DNA of 64,000 nt from Xanthomonas sp. Leaf131. Lineage in GTDB: Bacteria; Pseudomonadota; Gammaproteobacteria; Xanthomonadales; Xanthomonadaceae. The notes under the pieces were generated by a model. It was not told the origin of the DNA and made no database searches. It saw only the letters and a program-made list of their open reading frames with translations. Below, piece by piece: positions 43,414 through 51,513 of this stretch (positions are counted from its first letter, which is position 1; every line of letters starts with the position of its first letter). The stretch spans positions 379 to 64,378 of the forward strand of contig NZ_LMOG01000005.1 in assembly GCF_001423495.1 (NCBI RefSeq), in the 5' to 3' direction. The position numbers were made by a program, and so were the translations under genes.

Positions 43414-46197
43414 ATGACGCGCGTAGAGATGTGGTGCGCGCTGATGCGTCGTGTTGCCGAACGCAGCGTGCGTCTTGCACAGGTCGTGTTCGTCTGTCTC
43501 TGTGCCACGCTTCCTGTGTTGCCCGCACTGGCGGCACCACCGGCGCCAACCGAGATCCCACGCGAGCGTGTCTCGCTCAACGCGCAATGGCGCTTCCACC
43601 GCGGCGATCCCCCTGGCAATCGCGAAACCCTCGACTACGATGTGCGTCCGCAAGTGGTGCGTAGCGAAGACGGCAAGGTGGCCGATGCGCAACCGGAGCA
43701 GGCGCAGCACATCGATGCCGCCGCAACACGCGTGCTCAAGCCGTGGATCCTGCCTACTGCCAATGGCTTGATTGCAGATCCCGCAAAGCAGTACGAACGC
43801 CCGCCCGGCAATCCCGGCGGCACCGTCGCCTTCGTGCAGCCGCAGTTCGACGACAGCGGTTGGCAGCGCGTGGATCTGCCGCATGATTGGGCCATCGCAG
43901 GCCCATTCCTGGCCGATGGCCCTTACGGTGGCATGGGGCGCTTGCCGAGCTGGGGCGTTGGTTGGTATCGCAAGCGCCTGGACATTCCGGCCAGCGATCG
44001 CGGGCGCTCGCTGTTTCTCGATCTCGACGGCGCGATGGCGTATGCCACGGTCTGGCTCAACGGCAAGCTGGTCGGCGGTTGGCCGTATGGCTACAGCTCC
44101 TGGCGCGTGGATCTGAGCCCGTATGTAGTGCCCGGTGGACGCAATCGATTAGCGATTCGTCTGGATAACCCGCCGGATTCGGCGCGCTGGTATCCGGGCG
44201 GCGGGCTGTATCGCAATGTGTGGTTGACCAAAGCTGCTCCGCTGCATATCGCGCAATGGGGTACGCAGCTGACCACGCCGCAGGTGTCGGCTGACACTGC
44301 GCAGGTGCAGCTGGCAATCACGCTGGACAACGCCACGCGCAGTGCGATGCAAGCACAGGTCAGTACCGCGATCTATGTGCTCGACGATGCACACGGCAGC
44401 CTGCGCGGCGAGCCGGTTGCGCACATTGCACCCATGCAGGTTGCGGTTCCTGCAGGTGGTAGCGCACGTGTGCAAGGCAATACGCAGATCGACCACCCAC
44501 GTCTCTGGGGCCCGCCACCAACACAGCGACCGCATCGCTATGTTGCGGTGACCGAGGTCAGCCAGGCCGGGCGCGTGGTGGATCGCTATGAAACACCGTT
44601 CGGCATCCGCAGCATCGTGTTCGATGCCGACAAGGGGCTGCTGGTCAACGGCGAACATGTGCCGATTCGCGGCGTGAACAATCATCACGATCTCGGTGCG
44701 CTGGGTGCGGCATTCAATCTGCGCGCCGCCGAGCGGCAACTGCAGTTGCTGCAGCAGATGGGCGCCAACGCCATCCGCATGAGCCACAACCCGCCCGCAC
44801 CCGAGCTGTTGGAGTTGACCGACCGCATGGGCCTGCTGGTGGTGGATGAAGTGTTCGACAGCTGGGAGATGAAGAAGACCCCGCTGGATTTCCACCTGGT
44901 ATTCCCGCAGTGGCACGAACCGGACTTGCGCGCGATGCTGCGGCGCGACCGCAATCATCCCTCGGTGATCCTGTGGAGCGTGGGCAACGAGGTCGGCGAG
45001 CAATACACCGGCGAGCAGGGCGCCGCGATCGCACGCACGCTGCACGCCATCGTGCATGACGAAGACCCATCGCGCCCCGCCACGGTGGCGATGAACTACG
45101 CCTCGCCCGAGATGCCGTTGCCCGCTGCGCTGGATGTCATCAGCCTCAACTATCAGGGCGAAGGCATTCGCGACATGCCGGAGTTCGAGGGCACCGAGCG
45201 CATCCGCAAACAGCCGCAGTATCCGGCGTTTCATAGCAAGTTTCCGCACAAAGCGATTCTCAGCAGCGAGACCGCCTCGGCATTGAGCAGCCGCGGCGTG
45301 TATCTGTTTCCGGTGACGCCGGATACCAGCGCACCGGTGCGCGATGGACGCGGCGGAGACTCGGTTGCGCATCAGGTCAGCGCCTACGAATTGCATGCAG
45401 TGGACTTCGGCTCCAGCGCCGACAAGGTGTTCGCTGCACAGGACCAGCATCCATATGTGGCCGGCGACTTCGTCTGGACCGGCTTCGATTACCTGGGCGA
45501 GCCCACGCCGTACTACAGCTCGCGCAGTTCCTACTCCGGCATCTTCGATCTGGCCGGTTTTCCCAAGGACCGCTACTGGCTGTATCAATCGCGCTGGCGC
45601 CCTGACCTGCCGATGGCGCATCTGCTGCCGCACTGGACCTGGCCCGGTCGCGAGGGGCAGCTCACGCCGGTGCATGTGTTCACCTCGGGCGATGAGGCCG
45701 AGTTGTTCGTCAACGGCGTGTCGCAGGGGCGCAAGCGCAAGGCGCCGCTGCAGTACCGGCTGCGCTGGGACGAGGTGGTCTACCACCCCGGCGAGTTGCG
45801 CGTGCAGGCGTACAAGGATGGCAAGCCCTGGGCCAGCGACCGTGTGCAGACCGCCGGCACCGCCGCGCGCATGCAGGTGATGCCCGACCGCAGCAGCATC
45901 CGTGGCGACGGGCAGGATCTGAGTTTCGTCACTGTGCGGCTGCTGGATCGCGATGGACGTCCTGCACCAACCGCCGGCGACCGCCTGCGTTTCCGCATCG
46001 AAGGCCCGGGCGAGCTAGTCGCCACCGACAACGGCGATCCAACCAATCTGGAATCGTTCGTCTCGCCGCAACGCAACGCCTTCAACGGGCTATGTCTGGC
46101 CGTCGTGCGCGCCAAGGCCGGCGCACGTGGCACGATCACGCTGTATGTCGAATCGGACAGCCTGGATGCCGCGCAGGCGCAGATCGTGGCGCAGTGA
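43414..46197 (+). CDS. Glycoside hydrolase family 2 (beta-galactosidase/glucuronidase type), exported
   Basis: This 927-aa enzyme has a signal segment LAQVVFVCLCATLPVLPALA and domains in order. These are a GH2 sugar-binding jelly roll (DLPHDWAIAGPF), an Ig-like linker, a TIM barrel with RMSHNPPAPELLELTDRMGL, acid/base Glu in LWSVGNEVGE and a likely nucleophile Glu in KAILSSETASALSSRG, then C-terminal Ig-like domains with DUF4982 character. The specificity cannot be set from sequence; in the xylan context it may remove galactose or glucuronate decorations. GGAG lies 7 bases before ATG 43414, chosen over ATGs at 43387, 43429 and 43444. It follows uxaC by 91 bases. Confidence 0.9.
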   Translation: MTRVEMWCALMRRVAERSVRLAQVVFVCLCATLPVLPALAAPPAPTEIPRERVSLNAQWRFHRGDPPGNRETLDYDVRPQVVRSEDGKVADAQPEQAQHIDAAATRVLKPWILPTANGLIADPAKQYERPPGNPGGTVAFVQPQFDDSGWQRVDLPHDWAIAGPFLADGPYGGMGRLPSWGVGWYRKRLDIPASDRGRSLFLDLDGAMAYATVWLNGKLVGGWPYGYSSWRVDLSPYVVPGGRNRLAIRLDNPPDSARWYPGGGLYRNVWLTKAAPLHIAQWGTQLTTPQVSADTAQVQLAITLDNATRSAMQAQVSTAIYVLDDAHGSLRGEPVAHIAPMQVAVPAGGSARVQGNTQIDHPRLWGPPPTQRPHRYVAVTEVSQAGRVVDRYETPFGIRSIVFDADKGLLVNGEHVPIRGVNNHHDLGALGAAFNLRAAERQLQLLQQMGANAIRMSHNPPAPELLELTDRMGLLVVDEVFDSWEMKKTPLDFHLVFPQWHEPDLRAMLRRDRNHPSVILWSVGNEVGEQYTGEQGAAIARTLHAIVHDEDPSRPATVAMNYASPEMPLPAALDVISLNYQGEGIRDMPEFEGTERIRKQPQYPAFHSKFPHKAILSSETASALSSRGVYLFPVTPDTSAPVRDGRGGDSVAHQVSAYELHAVDFGSSADKVFAAQDQHPYVAGDFVWTGFDYLGEPTPYYSSRSSYSGIFDLAGFPKDRYWLYQSRWRPDLPMAHLLPHWTWPGREGQLTPVHVFTSGDEAELFVNGVSQGRKRKAPLQYRLRWDEVVYHPGELRVQAYKDGKPWASDRVQTAGTAARMQVMPDRSSIRGDGQDLSFVTVRLLDRDGRPAPTAGDRLRFRIEGPGELVATDNGDPTNLESFVSPQRNAFNGLCLAVVRAKAGARGTITLYVESDSLDAAQAQIVAQ

Positions 46198-46752
46198 TGG
46201 GAGTGCGCATGACCTGTCGAAAGTCGCGTGGTCCTGCATCCAGCTAGCGCCGACGTGACCTGATGGCTGCGGCTGGCGCTTGGTATGCGTGGATCAAGCA
46301 CCAGGTGTGCGGTTGCCGACCGCCAGGCAGCGGTGGAGACAACACCTCCTTAAATAGGGCGCGCGCGCTGGTGCGGCCAAATTAGTCGGCCATGCCGTGG
46401 CAATCTTTCCATGAAAGCTAACTCCGTCACGCGGCTCGCGTGATGGATATCGGCTTAATCAAGCGTGCGTCGCATGGCGCCGTCGAGGCACATAGTTCGC
46501 TACCGCCCATGGCAATGGCAATGGCAATGGTGGAGGCATCGCCTGCGCGCATCGGCGGTCGGATTGAGAAATGCCGTAACGCAGCATCAACGCCGGGCGG
46601 ATGCGCGTCTAACACAAGAACGTGACAGAGCCCAAAGTTGGCGTGTTTGCCGCATTGTTGACTTCGCTTTCTCGGACATCACTTCTTGTCGGCGCATGGC
46701 CGGCCTGGCCGTGCGAGGAAGATCGTTTATTCCACCTTCATAAGGAATCGTA
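46198..46752. other. Intergenic region before the unknown secreted protein
   Basis: This is the longest gap in the window (555 bp). It contains an ATGGCA tandem repeat (about 46508-46527), an alternating GC run near 46363 and the PIP-like motif described separately. I find no convincing gene or RNA. Confidence 0.5.
46663..46687 (+). promoter_or_regulatory. Imperfect PIP-box-like motif
   Basis: TTCGC, 15 bases, TTCTT. The plant-inducible promoter box bound by HrpX is TTCGC-N15-TTCGC; here the second half has two mismatches. It ends 66 bases before the start of the secreted protein gene at 46753. A weak call because half-sites of this kind occur by chance. Confidence 0.25.
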
Positions 46753-47799
46753 ATGAAGAAGTTCGGATCAACGTCAGTGCTTGTTGCCTGCATCATCGGA
46801 AGTGTGGCCAGTGCAGGGGCCGCGACGCAGAGCGCGGCCATCAACGCCGCCGGCCGCGCCGAGGCCATGTCGTCCTGGGAAGCGACGATCCATCAGCAAG
46901 CGCCATCGATGGAGGGTTGCTTCCGCTCGGCGTTCCCGAACAATGGCTGGCAGGCGACACGTTGCGCGGCGCCACCCAAGCTCGTGTCGGTACCGCCAGC
47001 CGTCACCAATGGCAACGGCCGCACCGCCACCGCGCGCAGCGGTGGTGCCTTCACGGTCGGTAACGGCACCGACTACGCTGCACGCACCGGCAGGTCCACG
47101 CGCTCTGCCGTGGGCTCGTTCCCGAGCGTGAGCGGCGTGACCACCGGCGTGGCCGATTATTCGTTGCAGATCAATACCGACACCGCCAGTAATCCCACCA
47201 CCTGCTCGCAGTTCGGTTACTCCACGTGCCAGACCTGGGAGCAGTTCATCTACTCCACCGATGGTGACGGCGACGCCAGCAATGGTCGCACTCCGATTGC
47301 CTTCATCCAGGACTGGTTCTTTGCCGGTAGCACCTCGCAGTACAACTCGGTCGGCTGCCCATCCGGCTGGAACGCCTATCCCGACCAGAACGCCTGCTAT
47401 CGCAACAGCGACGCAGTGGACGCACCGCTGGTGGCGGTGAAGAACATCGGTAGCATCAAGCTGACCGGCTCGGCGACCGCTGGTGGCGTGGACACCGTCT
47501 CGTTCTCGGTCAACGGCCAGGCCTATAGCGTGAACCAGCCCGCCTCGACGTTGAACATCAACAAGATCTGGCGGCAGTCCGAGTTCAATATCTTCGGCAA
47601 TGGCAGCGTCAATCCGGTGGTGTCGTTCAATCGCGGCTCGAGCGTTACCGTGAACGTGGCCGTCAACGACGGCACGACCAATGCCCCGACGTGTCTGGGC
47701 AATGCCGGCACCACGTTCGAGCAGAACAACCTGACCCTCGGCAGTTGCACCGCCTCCGGTGGTTCGTCGCCGCGCATCAGCTTCACCCAAAGCAACTAA
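46753..47799 (+). CDS. Secreted protein of unknown function
   Basis: This 348-aa protein starts behind TAAGGAATCG and has a Sec signal (LVACIIGSVASAGAA, cleavage about residue 23). The mature chain is rich in Ser, Thr, Asn and Gly, has six Cys, and looks all-beta. Stretches include VTTGVADYSLQINTDTA, TCQTWEQFIYSTDG and FIQDWFFAGSTSQYN; the second half reads like a beta-sandwich (NIGSIKLTGSATAGGVDTVS). I recognise no family. Its location inside the xylan locus between a GH2 gene and a GH10 xylanase suggests an extracellular role on plant polymers, such as a lectin or an uncharacterised hydrolase, which is inference only. A terminator follows the stop. Confidence 0.85.
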   Translation: MKKFGSTSVLVACIIGSVASAGAATQSAAINAAGRAEAMSSWEATIHQQAPSMEGCFRSAFPNNGWQATRCAAPPKLVSVPPAVTNGNGRTATARSGGAFTVGNGTDYAARTGRSTRSAVGSFPSVSGVTTGVADYSLQINTDTASNPTTCSQFGYSTCQTWEQFIYSTDGDGDASNGRTPIAFIQDWFFAGSTSQYNSVGCPSGWNAYPDQNACYRNSDAVDAPLVAVKNIGSIKLTGSATAGGVDTVSFSVNGQAYSVNQPASTLNINKIWRQSEFNIFGNGSVNPVVSFNRGSSVTVNVAVNDGTTNAPTCLGNAGTTFEQNNLTLGSCTASGGSSPRISFTQSN

Positions 47800-47808
47800 G
47801 GCGTGCTC

Positions 47809-47850
47809 AACGCCCGGGGGAGGCCTTGGCCTTCCCGGGCGTTTGTCGTT
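47809..47850 (+). terminator. Terminator after the unknown secreted protein
   Basis: A stem AACGCCCGGG / CCCGGGCGTT, extended by GGCC pairing, begins 10 bases after the stop and is followed by TTTGTCGTTGT. It separates this gene from the downstream xylanase, which therefore likely has its own promoter. Confidence 0.7.
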
Positions 47851-48016
47851 GTAGGACTTGCCAGTGGCCGCGTGGATCCCGGTATGCTGCATCACCGCCG
47901 TAGTTGCCGCAGGCGGAATGTGCCATGGCCTTGCGTCCCCTGCGACGCGCGCTGCACTCCAGTGTCGTCCCTGCGTCCCGGTCAGTTGCCCGTCCCTTCC
48001 TCATCGAGCTGCCGCC

Positions 48017-49204
48017 ATGTCCGCACGTCACCGGTTTTGCTTCTTGTTGCTGGCCGGCATGGTGGGTGGCAGTACGATCGCCAGCGCTGCGCCGTCGGCG
48101 GTCGCCACCTCTCCCTGTCCGGGACAGACGCTCAAGCAGGTCTATGCCGATGCCTTCCTGATCGGCACGGCCGTCAACGCCGAGATCGTGTCAGGCCACG
48201 ATGCCGCGTCGGCGGTCTTGGTCGCCTGCCACTTCAATGCGCTCACGCCCGAGAACGTGATGAAGGCCGAAGTGGTGTCGCCGCGTCGCGGCGTCAACGA
48301 TTTTGCCGCCGCCGATGCCTTCGTCGATGACGCGCGTGCGCAGCACATGTTCGTGATCGGCCACACCCTGGTCTGGCATAACCAGACGCCGGACTGGTTC
48401 TTCACCACCGCTGATGGCCGGGCCAATACGCCGGCACAGCAACTGGAGCGCATGCGCGAGCATATCGCGCTGGTGGCGGGTCGCTACGCCGGCAAAGTGC
48501 AGGCCTGGGACGTGGTCAACGAGATCATCGACGAAGACGGCAGTTATCGCGCTACCAACTGGGTGCAGCGCGTCGGCGATGGCGACACCGTGGTGCGCAA
48601 TGCCTTTACCTTCGCGCAGCGTTATGCGCCCGATGCACAGCTGTATTACAACGATTTCAATGCCTGGCGGCCGGCCAAGCGCGAGGGCATCGTGCGCATG
48701 GTCAAGATGTTGCAGCAATCCGGCATCCGCATCGATGGCGTCGGCATGCAAGGACACTGGGGGCTCGACTATCCCAGCCTGCGCGATATCGAAGATGCCA
48801 TCGACGCCTACGCCGCGCTCGGCATCAAGGTGATGATCACCGAGCTGGATGTCGATGTGTTGCCGCTCACCAAGGAAGGCCAGGTCATCGGGACCGGGCT
48901 TGCGCACAAGCAGTTCCAGCTGCCGGAATTCAAGCGCTTTCTCGACCCCTATCGCGATGGCTTGCCGCCTGAGGTGCAGGCGCAACTGCGCGATCGCTAT
49001 GCCGAACTGTTCGCGCTGTTCTGGCGCAAGCGCGACAAGCTTGCCCGCGTCAGCGTCTGGGGCGTCAACGACGGCATGTCGTGGAAGAACGATTACCCGG
49101 TACCCGGCCGCACCAACTACCCGCTGCTGTTCGATCGCAAGCACCAGCCCAAACCTGCACTGGATGCGGTGTTGGCGGTGCCGGCGGACTCAAGCGCGCG
49201 ATAG
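48017..49204 (+). CDS. GH10 endo-beta-1,4-xylanase (second copy)
   Basis: This 395-aa secreted enzyme has a signal peptide ending TIASAA (about residue 25). GH10 motifs include LTPENVMKAEVVSPRRG, GHTLVWHNQTPDWFF, acid/base Glu in AWDVVNEIIDEDG and nucleophile in VMITELDVDVLP, with SVWGVNDGMSWKNDYP near the end. It is longer than the other GH10 of this locus and keeps the full substrate cleft, so it probably attacks polymeric xylan while the other prefers other chain lengths. ATG 48017 was chosen as the only start that places the signal first. Confidence 0.94.
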   Translation: MSARHRFCFLLLAGMVGGSTIASAAPSAVATSPCPGQTLKQVYADAFLIGTAVNAEIVSGHDAASAVLVACHFNALTPENVMKAEVVSPRRGVNDFAAADAFVDDARAQHMFVIGHTLVWHNQTPDWFFTTADGRANTPAQQLERMREHIALVAGRYAGKVQAWDVVNEIIDEDGSYRATNWVQRVGDGDTVVRNAFTFAQRYAPDAQLYYNDFNAWRPAKREGIVRMVKMLQQSGIRIDGVGMQGHWGLDYPSLRDIEDAIDAYAALGIKVMITELDVDVLPLTKEGQVIGTGLAHKQFQLPEFKRFLDPYRDGLPPEVQAQLRDRYAELFALFWRKRDKLARVSVWGVNDGMSWKNDYPVPGRTNYPLLFDRKHQPKPALDAVLAVPADSSAR

Positions 49205-49210
49205 GCAAGG

Positions 49211-49224
49211 TGTTAGCGCTCTAG
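49211..49224 (+). promoter_or_regulatory. Partial xyl-box upstream of the gluconolactonase gene
   Basis: TGTTAGCGCTCTAG matches the first ten positions of the box at 39181 and diverges afterwards. It lies 7 bases after the xylanase stop and 69 bases before the lactonase start, so it could put the lactonase under the xylan regulator. Confidence 0.5.
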
Positions 49225-49279
49225 ATAACCTGCACAGCCATGATGGCATCATGGCCCGACTTCGATACCGGACTTTCCG

Positions 49280-50317
49280 ATGCGCTTGCCGCCCTATCTG
49301 TTGTTGGCCGTTCCATTGCTGGCGGTCCTTGCTGCCTGCACCAAGAAGGATGCGCCGCCGCCGCGCTTCCCTGTGATCGGGCAGCTGAAGACCTTCGATC
49401 GCAGCTTCAGCGATGTGATCGCAAGCGATGCGCGTATCGAAAAGCTCACCGAAGGCTTCACCTGGTCCGAGGGCCCCGCATGGGTGCGCAACGGCGGCTA
49501 TCTGTTGTTCACCGATGTGCCGGAAAACAAGCTCTATCGTTGGTCCGAAGATGTCGGCTTGTCGGTTTTTCTATCGCCTTCCGGTTACAGCGGCCCGGAG
49601 CAGACCACGCTGCGCGAGGCGGGCGCCAACGGCCTGTACGCCGAACCGGGCGGCACTGTGTTGTTGGCCGATTCCGGCACGCGCATTGTCGCCAGGCTCG
49701 ACCCGGCCACGCGCAAGAAGACACCGCTCGCCACCCAGTTCGAAGGCCACCGCTTCAACAGTCCCAACGATCTGGTCCGCCGCAGCGACGGCGTGGTGTT
49801 CTTCACCGACCCGCCGTACGGTCTCAAAGGCATGAACGATTCGCCGGTCAAGGAACTGCGCTTCAACGGCGTCTATCGCCTGGACACCGACGGCAGCGTG
49901 CATCTGCTCGATGACAGCCTCAGCCTGCCCAACGGCATTGCGCTCTCGCCCGACGAGCGCACCTTGTATGTGGCCAACTCCGATCCGCAGCGTCCGATCT
50001 GGATGGCCTACGCGCTCGACGCACAGGGTGCGGTGACCGGCAAGCGCGTGTTCGCCGACGCCTCCGATCTGGTTGCAAAGGATGCTCCCGGCCTGCCCGA
50101 CGGCATGGCGGTTTCCGCCGACGGCCACCTGTTCGCCACCGGCCCCGGCGGCGTCATCGTCTTCGCCCCCGACGGCCGCCGACTGGGCCGCATCGAAACC
50201 GGCGAACCGATCTCCAACTGCGCCTTCGGCAACGATGGCCACACGCTCTACATGACCTCGCACGCGATGCTGACGCGCGTGCGGGTGAAGGTGCTGGGCT
50301 TGCAGTTTGCCCAGTAG
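49280..50317 (+). CDS. SMP-30/gluconolactonase-family lipoprotein
   Basis: This 345-aa lipoprotein has lipobox LAAC (Cys about residue 20). The six-bladed propeller shows the SMP-30 pattern: TEGFTWSEGPAWV (metal-binding Glu), GHRFNSPNDLVRRSDGVVFF (Asn/Asp ligands), LSLPNGIALSPDERTLYVAN and PGLPDGMAVSADG. It hydrolyses sugar lactones, presumably in the periplasm; xylonolactone or gluconolactone are reasonable substrates given the neighbours. A partial xyl-box lies upstream. Confidence 0.92.
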   Translation: MRLPPYLLLAVPLLAVLAACTKKDAPPPRFPVIGQLKTFDRSFSDVIASDARIEKLTEGFTWSEGPAWVRNGGYLLFTDVPENKLYRWSEDVGLSVFLSPSGYSGPEQTTLREAGANGLYAEPGGTVLLADSGTRIVARLDPATRKKTPLATQFEGHRFNSPNDLVRRSDGVVFFTDPPYGLKGMNDSPVKELRFNGVYRLDTDGSVHLLDDSLSLPNGIALSPDERTLYVANSDPQRPIWMAYALDAQGAVTGKRVFADASDLVAKDAPGLPDGMAVSADGHLFATGPGGVIVFAPDGRRLGRIETGEPISNCAFGNDGHTLYMTSHAMLTRVRVKVLGLQFAQ

Positions 50318-50419
50318 CCTGCCGGGCGGCCAAACAGCTCTGCCACGGAGCGTTTGCGCCGGCAGGGCCTCTCCTGGGCGTGATGCCCACTGCGAGATTC
50401 GTTCTGTAACGGAGTGACC

Positions 50420-50448
50420 TTGAATTCTTCGGTCTAGAACCCTAGACT
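50420..50448 (+). promoter_or_regulatory. Sigma70-type promoter without a following protein gene
   Basis: TTGAAT (50420-50425), 17-base spacer, TAGACT (50443-50448). Downstream, only hairpins and a terminator follow on this strand before the antisense DUF3800 gene. Confidence 0.45.
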
Positions 50449-50454
50449 CGCAAC

Positions 50455-50516
50455 TCAAGTGGACTGGGGGTTCCCGGTCGGCGTCATAGCCTCGGTGAGA
50501 TCACCGGGGCTTTTCG
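50455..50516 (+). ncRNA. Candidate small RNA, about 60 nt
   Basis: Two stem-loops follow the promoter: GACTGGG/CCCGGTC (50462-50479, one G-U pair) and the terminator stem (50490-50509). No ribosome site or open frame is apparent. The 3' part overlaps the end of the DUF3800 gene on the opposite strand, so it could also act as an antisense RNA to that gene's 3' end. Confidence 0.4.
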
Positions 50517-50520
50517 CTTT
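50490..50520 (+). terminator. Rho-independent terminator overlapping the 3' end of the DUF3800 gene
   Basis: A 9-bp stem (CCTCGGTGA / TCACCGGGG, one G-T pair, 2-nt spacer) is followed by CTTTTCGCTTT on the plus strand. The stop codon of the minus-strand DUF3800 gene lies inside the stem. Confidence 0.7.
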
Positions 50521-51214
50521 CTGGCGGTGGGAAAATCTTCAGGCCCCAGCCTTCGTAATTCACGCCCAGCTTGCGCCTGCCGTCCTTGCAGAAGAATTTG
50601 CGCTGCAGCACGTCGAATGCTCGGTTAGCGTGATCCGGACGAAGGACCGATAGGCCAATGGGTCGTGCAACCAGGTCGGCTAATTGCAGGCCAGAAGAGT
50701 TGGCTTTCTTGTCGGCAAACACAAGGGTGAAAGGAAGTGGCCGGCTCCAGCGGTTCGCATCATCGCAGATGCGCCTGAATGCAAGCTCCAGATCACGATC
50801 TTCCTTCTTGCCGCGACATTCGACCACCACGTGCGTTGGAACGGCGTCCTGCTTCTTTTCCTGCATCAGTTCAAAAAGCGTTTCCAGGCAAAATGCCAGC
50901 GCCAAGTGATAAGGATTGTTCCCCATCTGGGCACGTTCCTTGAGTCGCGTCTTGTCGATGACGCAGCTGATCAAGATGAAATTGTTTGCCTCGATGATGC
51001 TGGTCAGTTCATACAGGAAGAGCGTTTTTTCCGACCGATCAATGAAGCGGAAGTGTCCTTTTTCCTTGCGGATTTCATGCTCGTGAAGAATCACGACGTC
51101 ATGTCCGAAATGCCGGAACTTGAACGACTCGATGGCAGGAACCACGTGTTGCGCATAGTGCCCTTTGTGGAAAACACAAAAAGCCAGAACAAACACCGGA
51201 TAGTTGGGGTCCAC
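50501..51214 (-). CDS. DUF3800-family protein, N-terminus probably missing a start codon
   Basis: The recognisable frame from GTG 51214 gives 237 aa with DUF3800 features: FRFIDRSEKTLFLYELTSII, NPYHLALAFCLETLFELM, VVVECRGKKEDRDLE and SGLQLADLVARPIGLSVLRP (a conserved C-terminal Asp). The family's essential N-terminal acidic motif is encoded just upstream in the same frame (YIVYVDESGDHG, 51223-51259). That part is preceded by a TAG at 51266-51268 and contains no ATG, GTG or TTG. Either translation begins at a rare codon, or the start codon was mutated and the gene is a recent pseudogene. DUF3800 proteins have an RNase H-like fold and often occur in mobile or defence regions. Confidence 0.75.
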   Translation of the reverse strand: MDPNYPVFVLAFCVFHKGHYAQHVVPAIESFKFRHFGHDVVILHEHEIRKEKGHFRFIDRSEKTLFLYELTSIIEANNFILISCVIDKTRLKERAQMGNNPYHLALAFCLETLFELMQEKKQDAVPTHVVVECRGKKEDRDLELAFRRICDDANRWSRPLPFTLVFADKKANSSGLQLADLVARPIGLSVLRPDHANRAFDVLQRKFFCKDGRRKLGVNYEGWGLKIFPPPESEKPR

Positions 51215-51513
51215 TGTCTCCAGACCATGGTCGCCACTCTCATCGACGTAAACGATGTAGTGACTCTAGTGCGCGTTTTGAGTGGCCAACGATGGAGGCG
51301 TCGCTCCTCCGCCTTTGCGTGCGCAAGAGGGAGCAAAAATTGCCCGTCTACGCCGGACACCACCGGACGTGTCTTGTCTGATCCGCGTTTTGGCATCACC
51401 ACTCCCTGGTCTTATGCATTGAACAGCGAGTATGCAGATTAGATGCTCATCTCCGGGCACACAATGTTCAAACCGCTCGCTGGCCGTCTGCCACGGCACA
51501 AGCGTTCCAGAGA

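Noticed and set aside
46363..46372. Alternating GCGCGCGC run near 46363.
   Set aside because: Short dinucleotide runs are common in GC-rich DNA; no flanking feature gives it meaning.
46663..46687. Treating the TTCGC-N15-TTCTT motif as a true HrpX PIP box.
   Set aside because: Two mismatches in the second half and no clear -10 box at the expected distance; kept only as a weak hint.
51091..51499. Frames upstream of the DUF3800 gene as a possible 5' extension by frameshift.
   Set aside because: Their translations show no similarity to the family N-terminus, and the native YVDESG motif is already in the DUF3800 frame.
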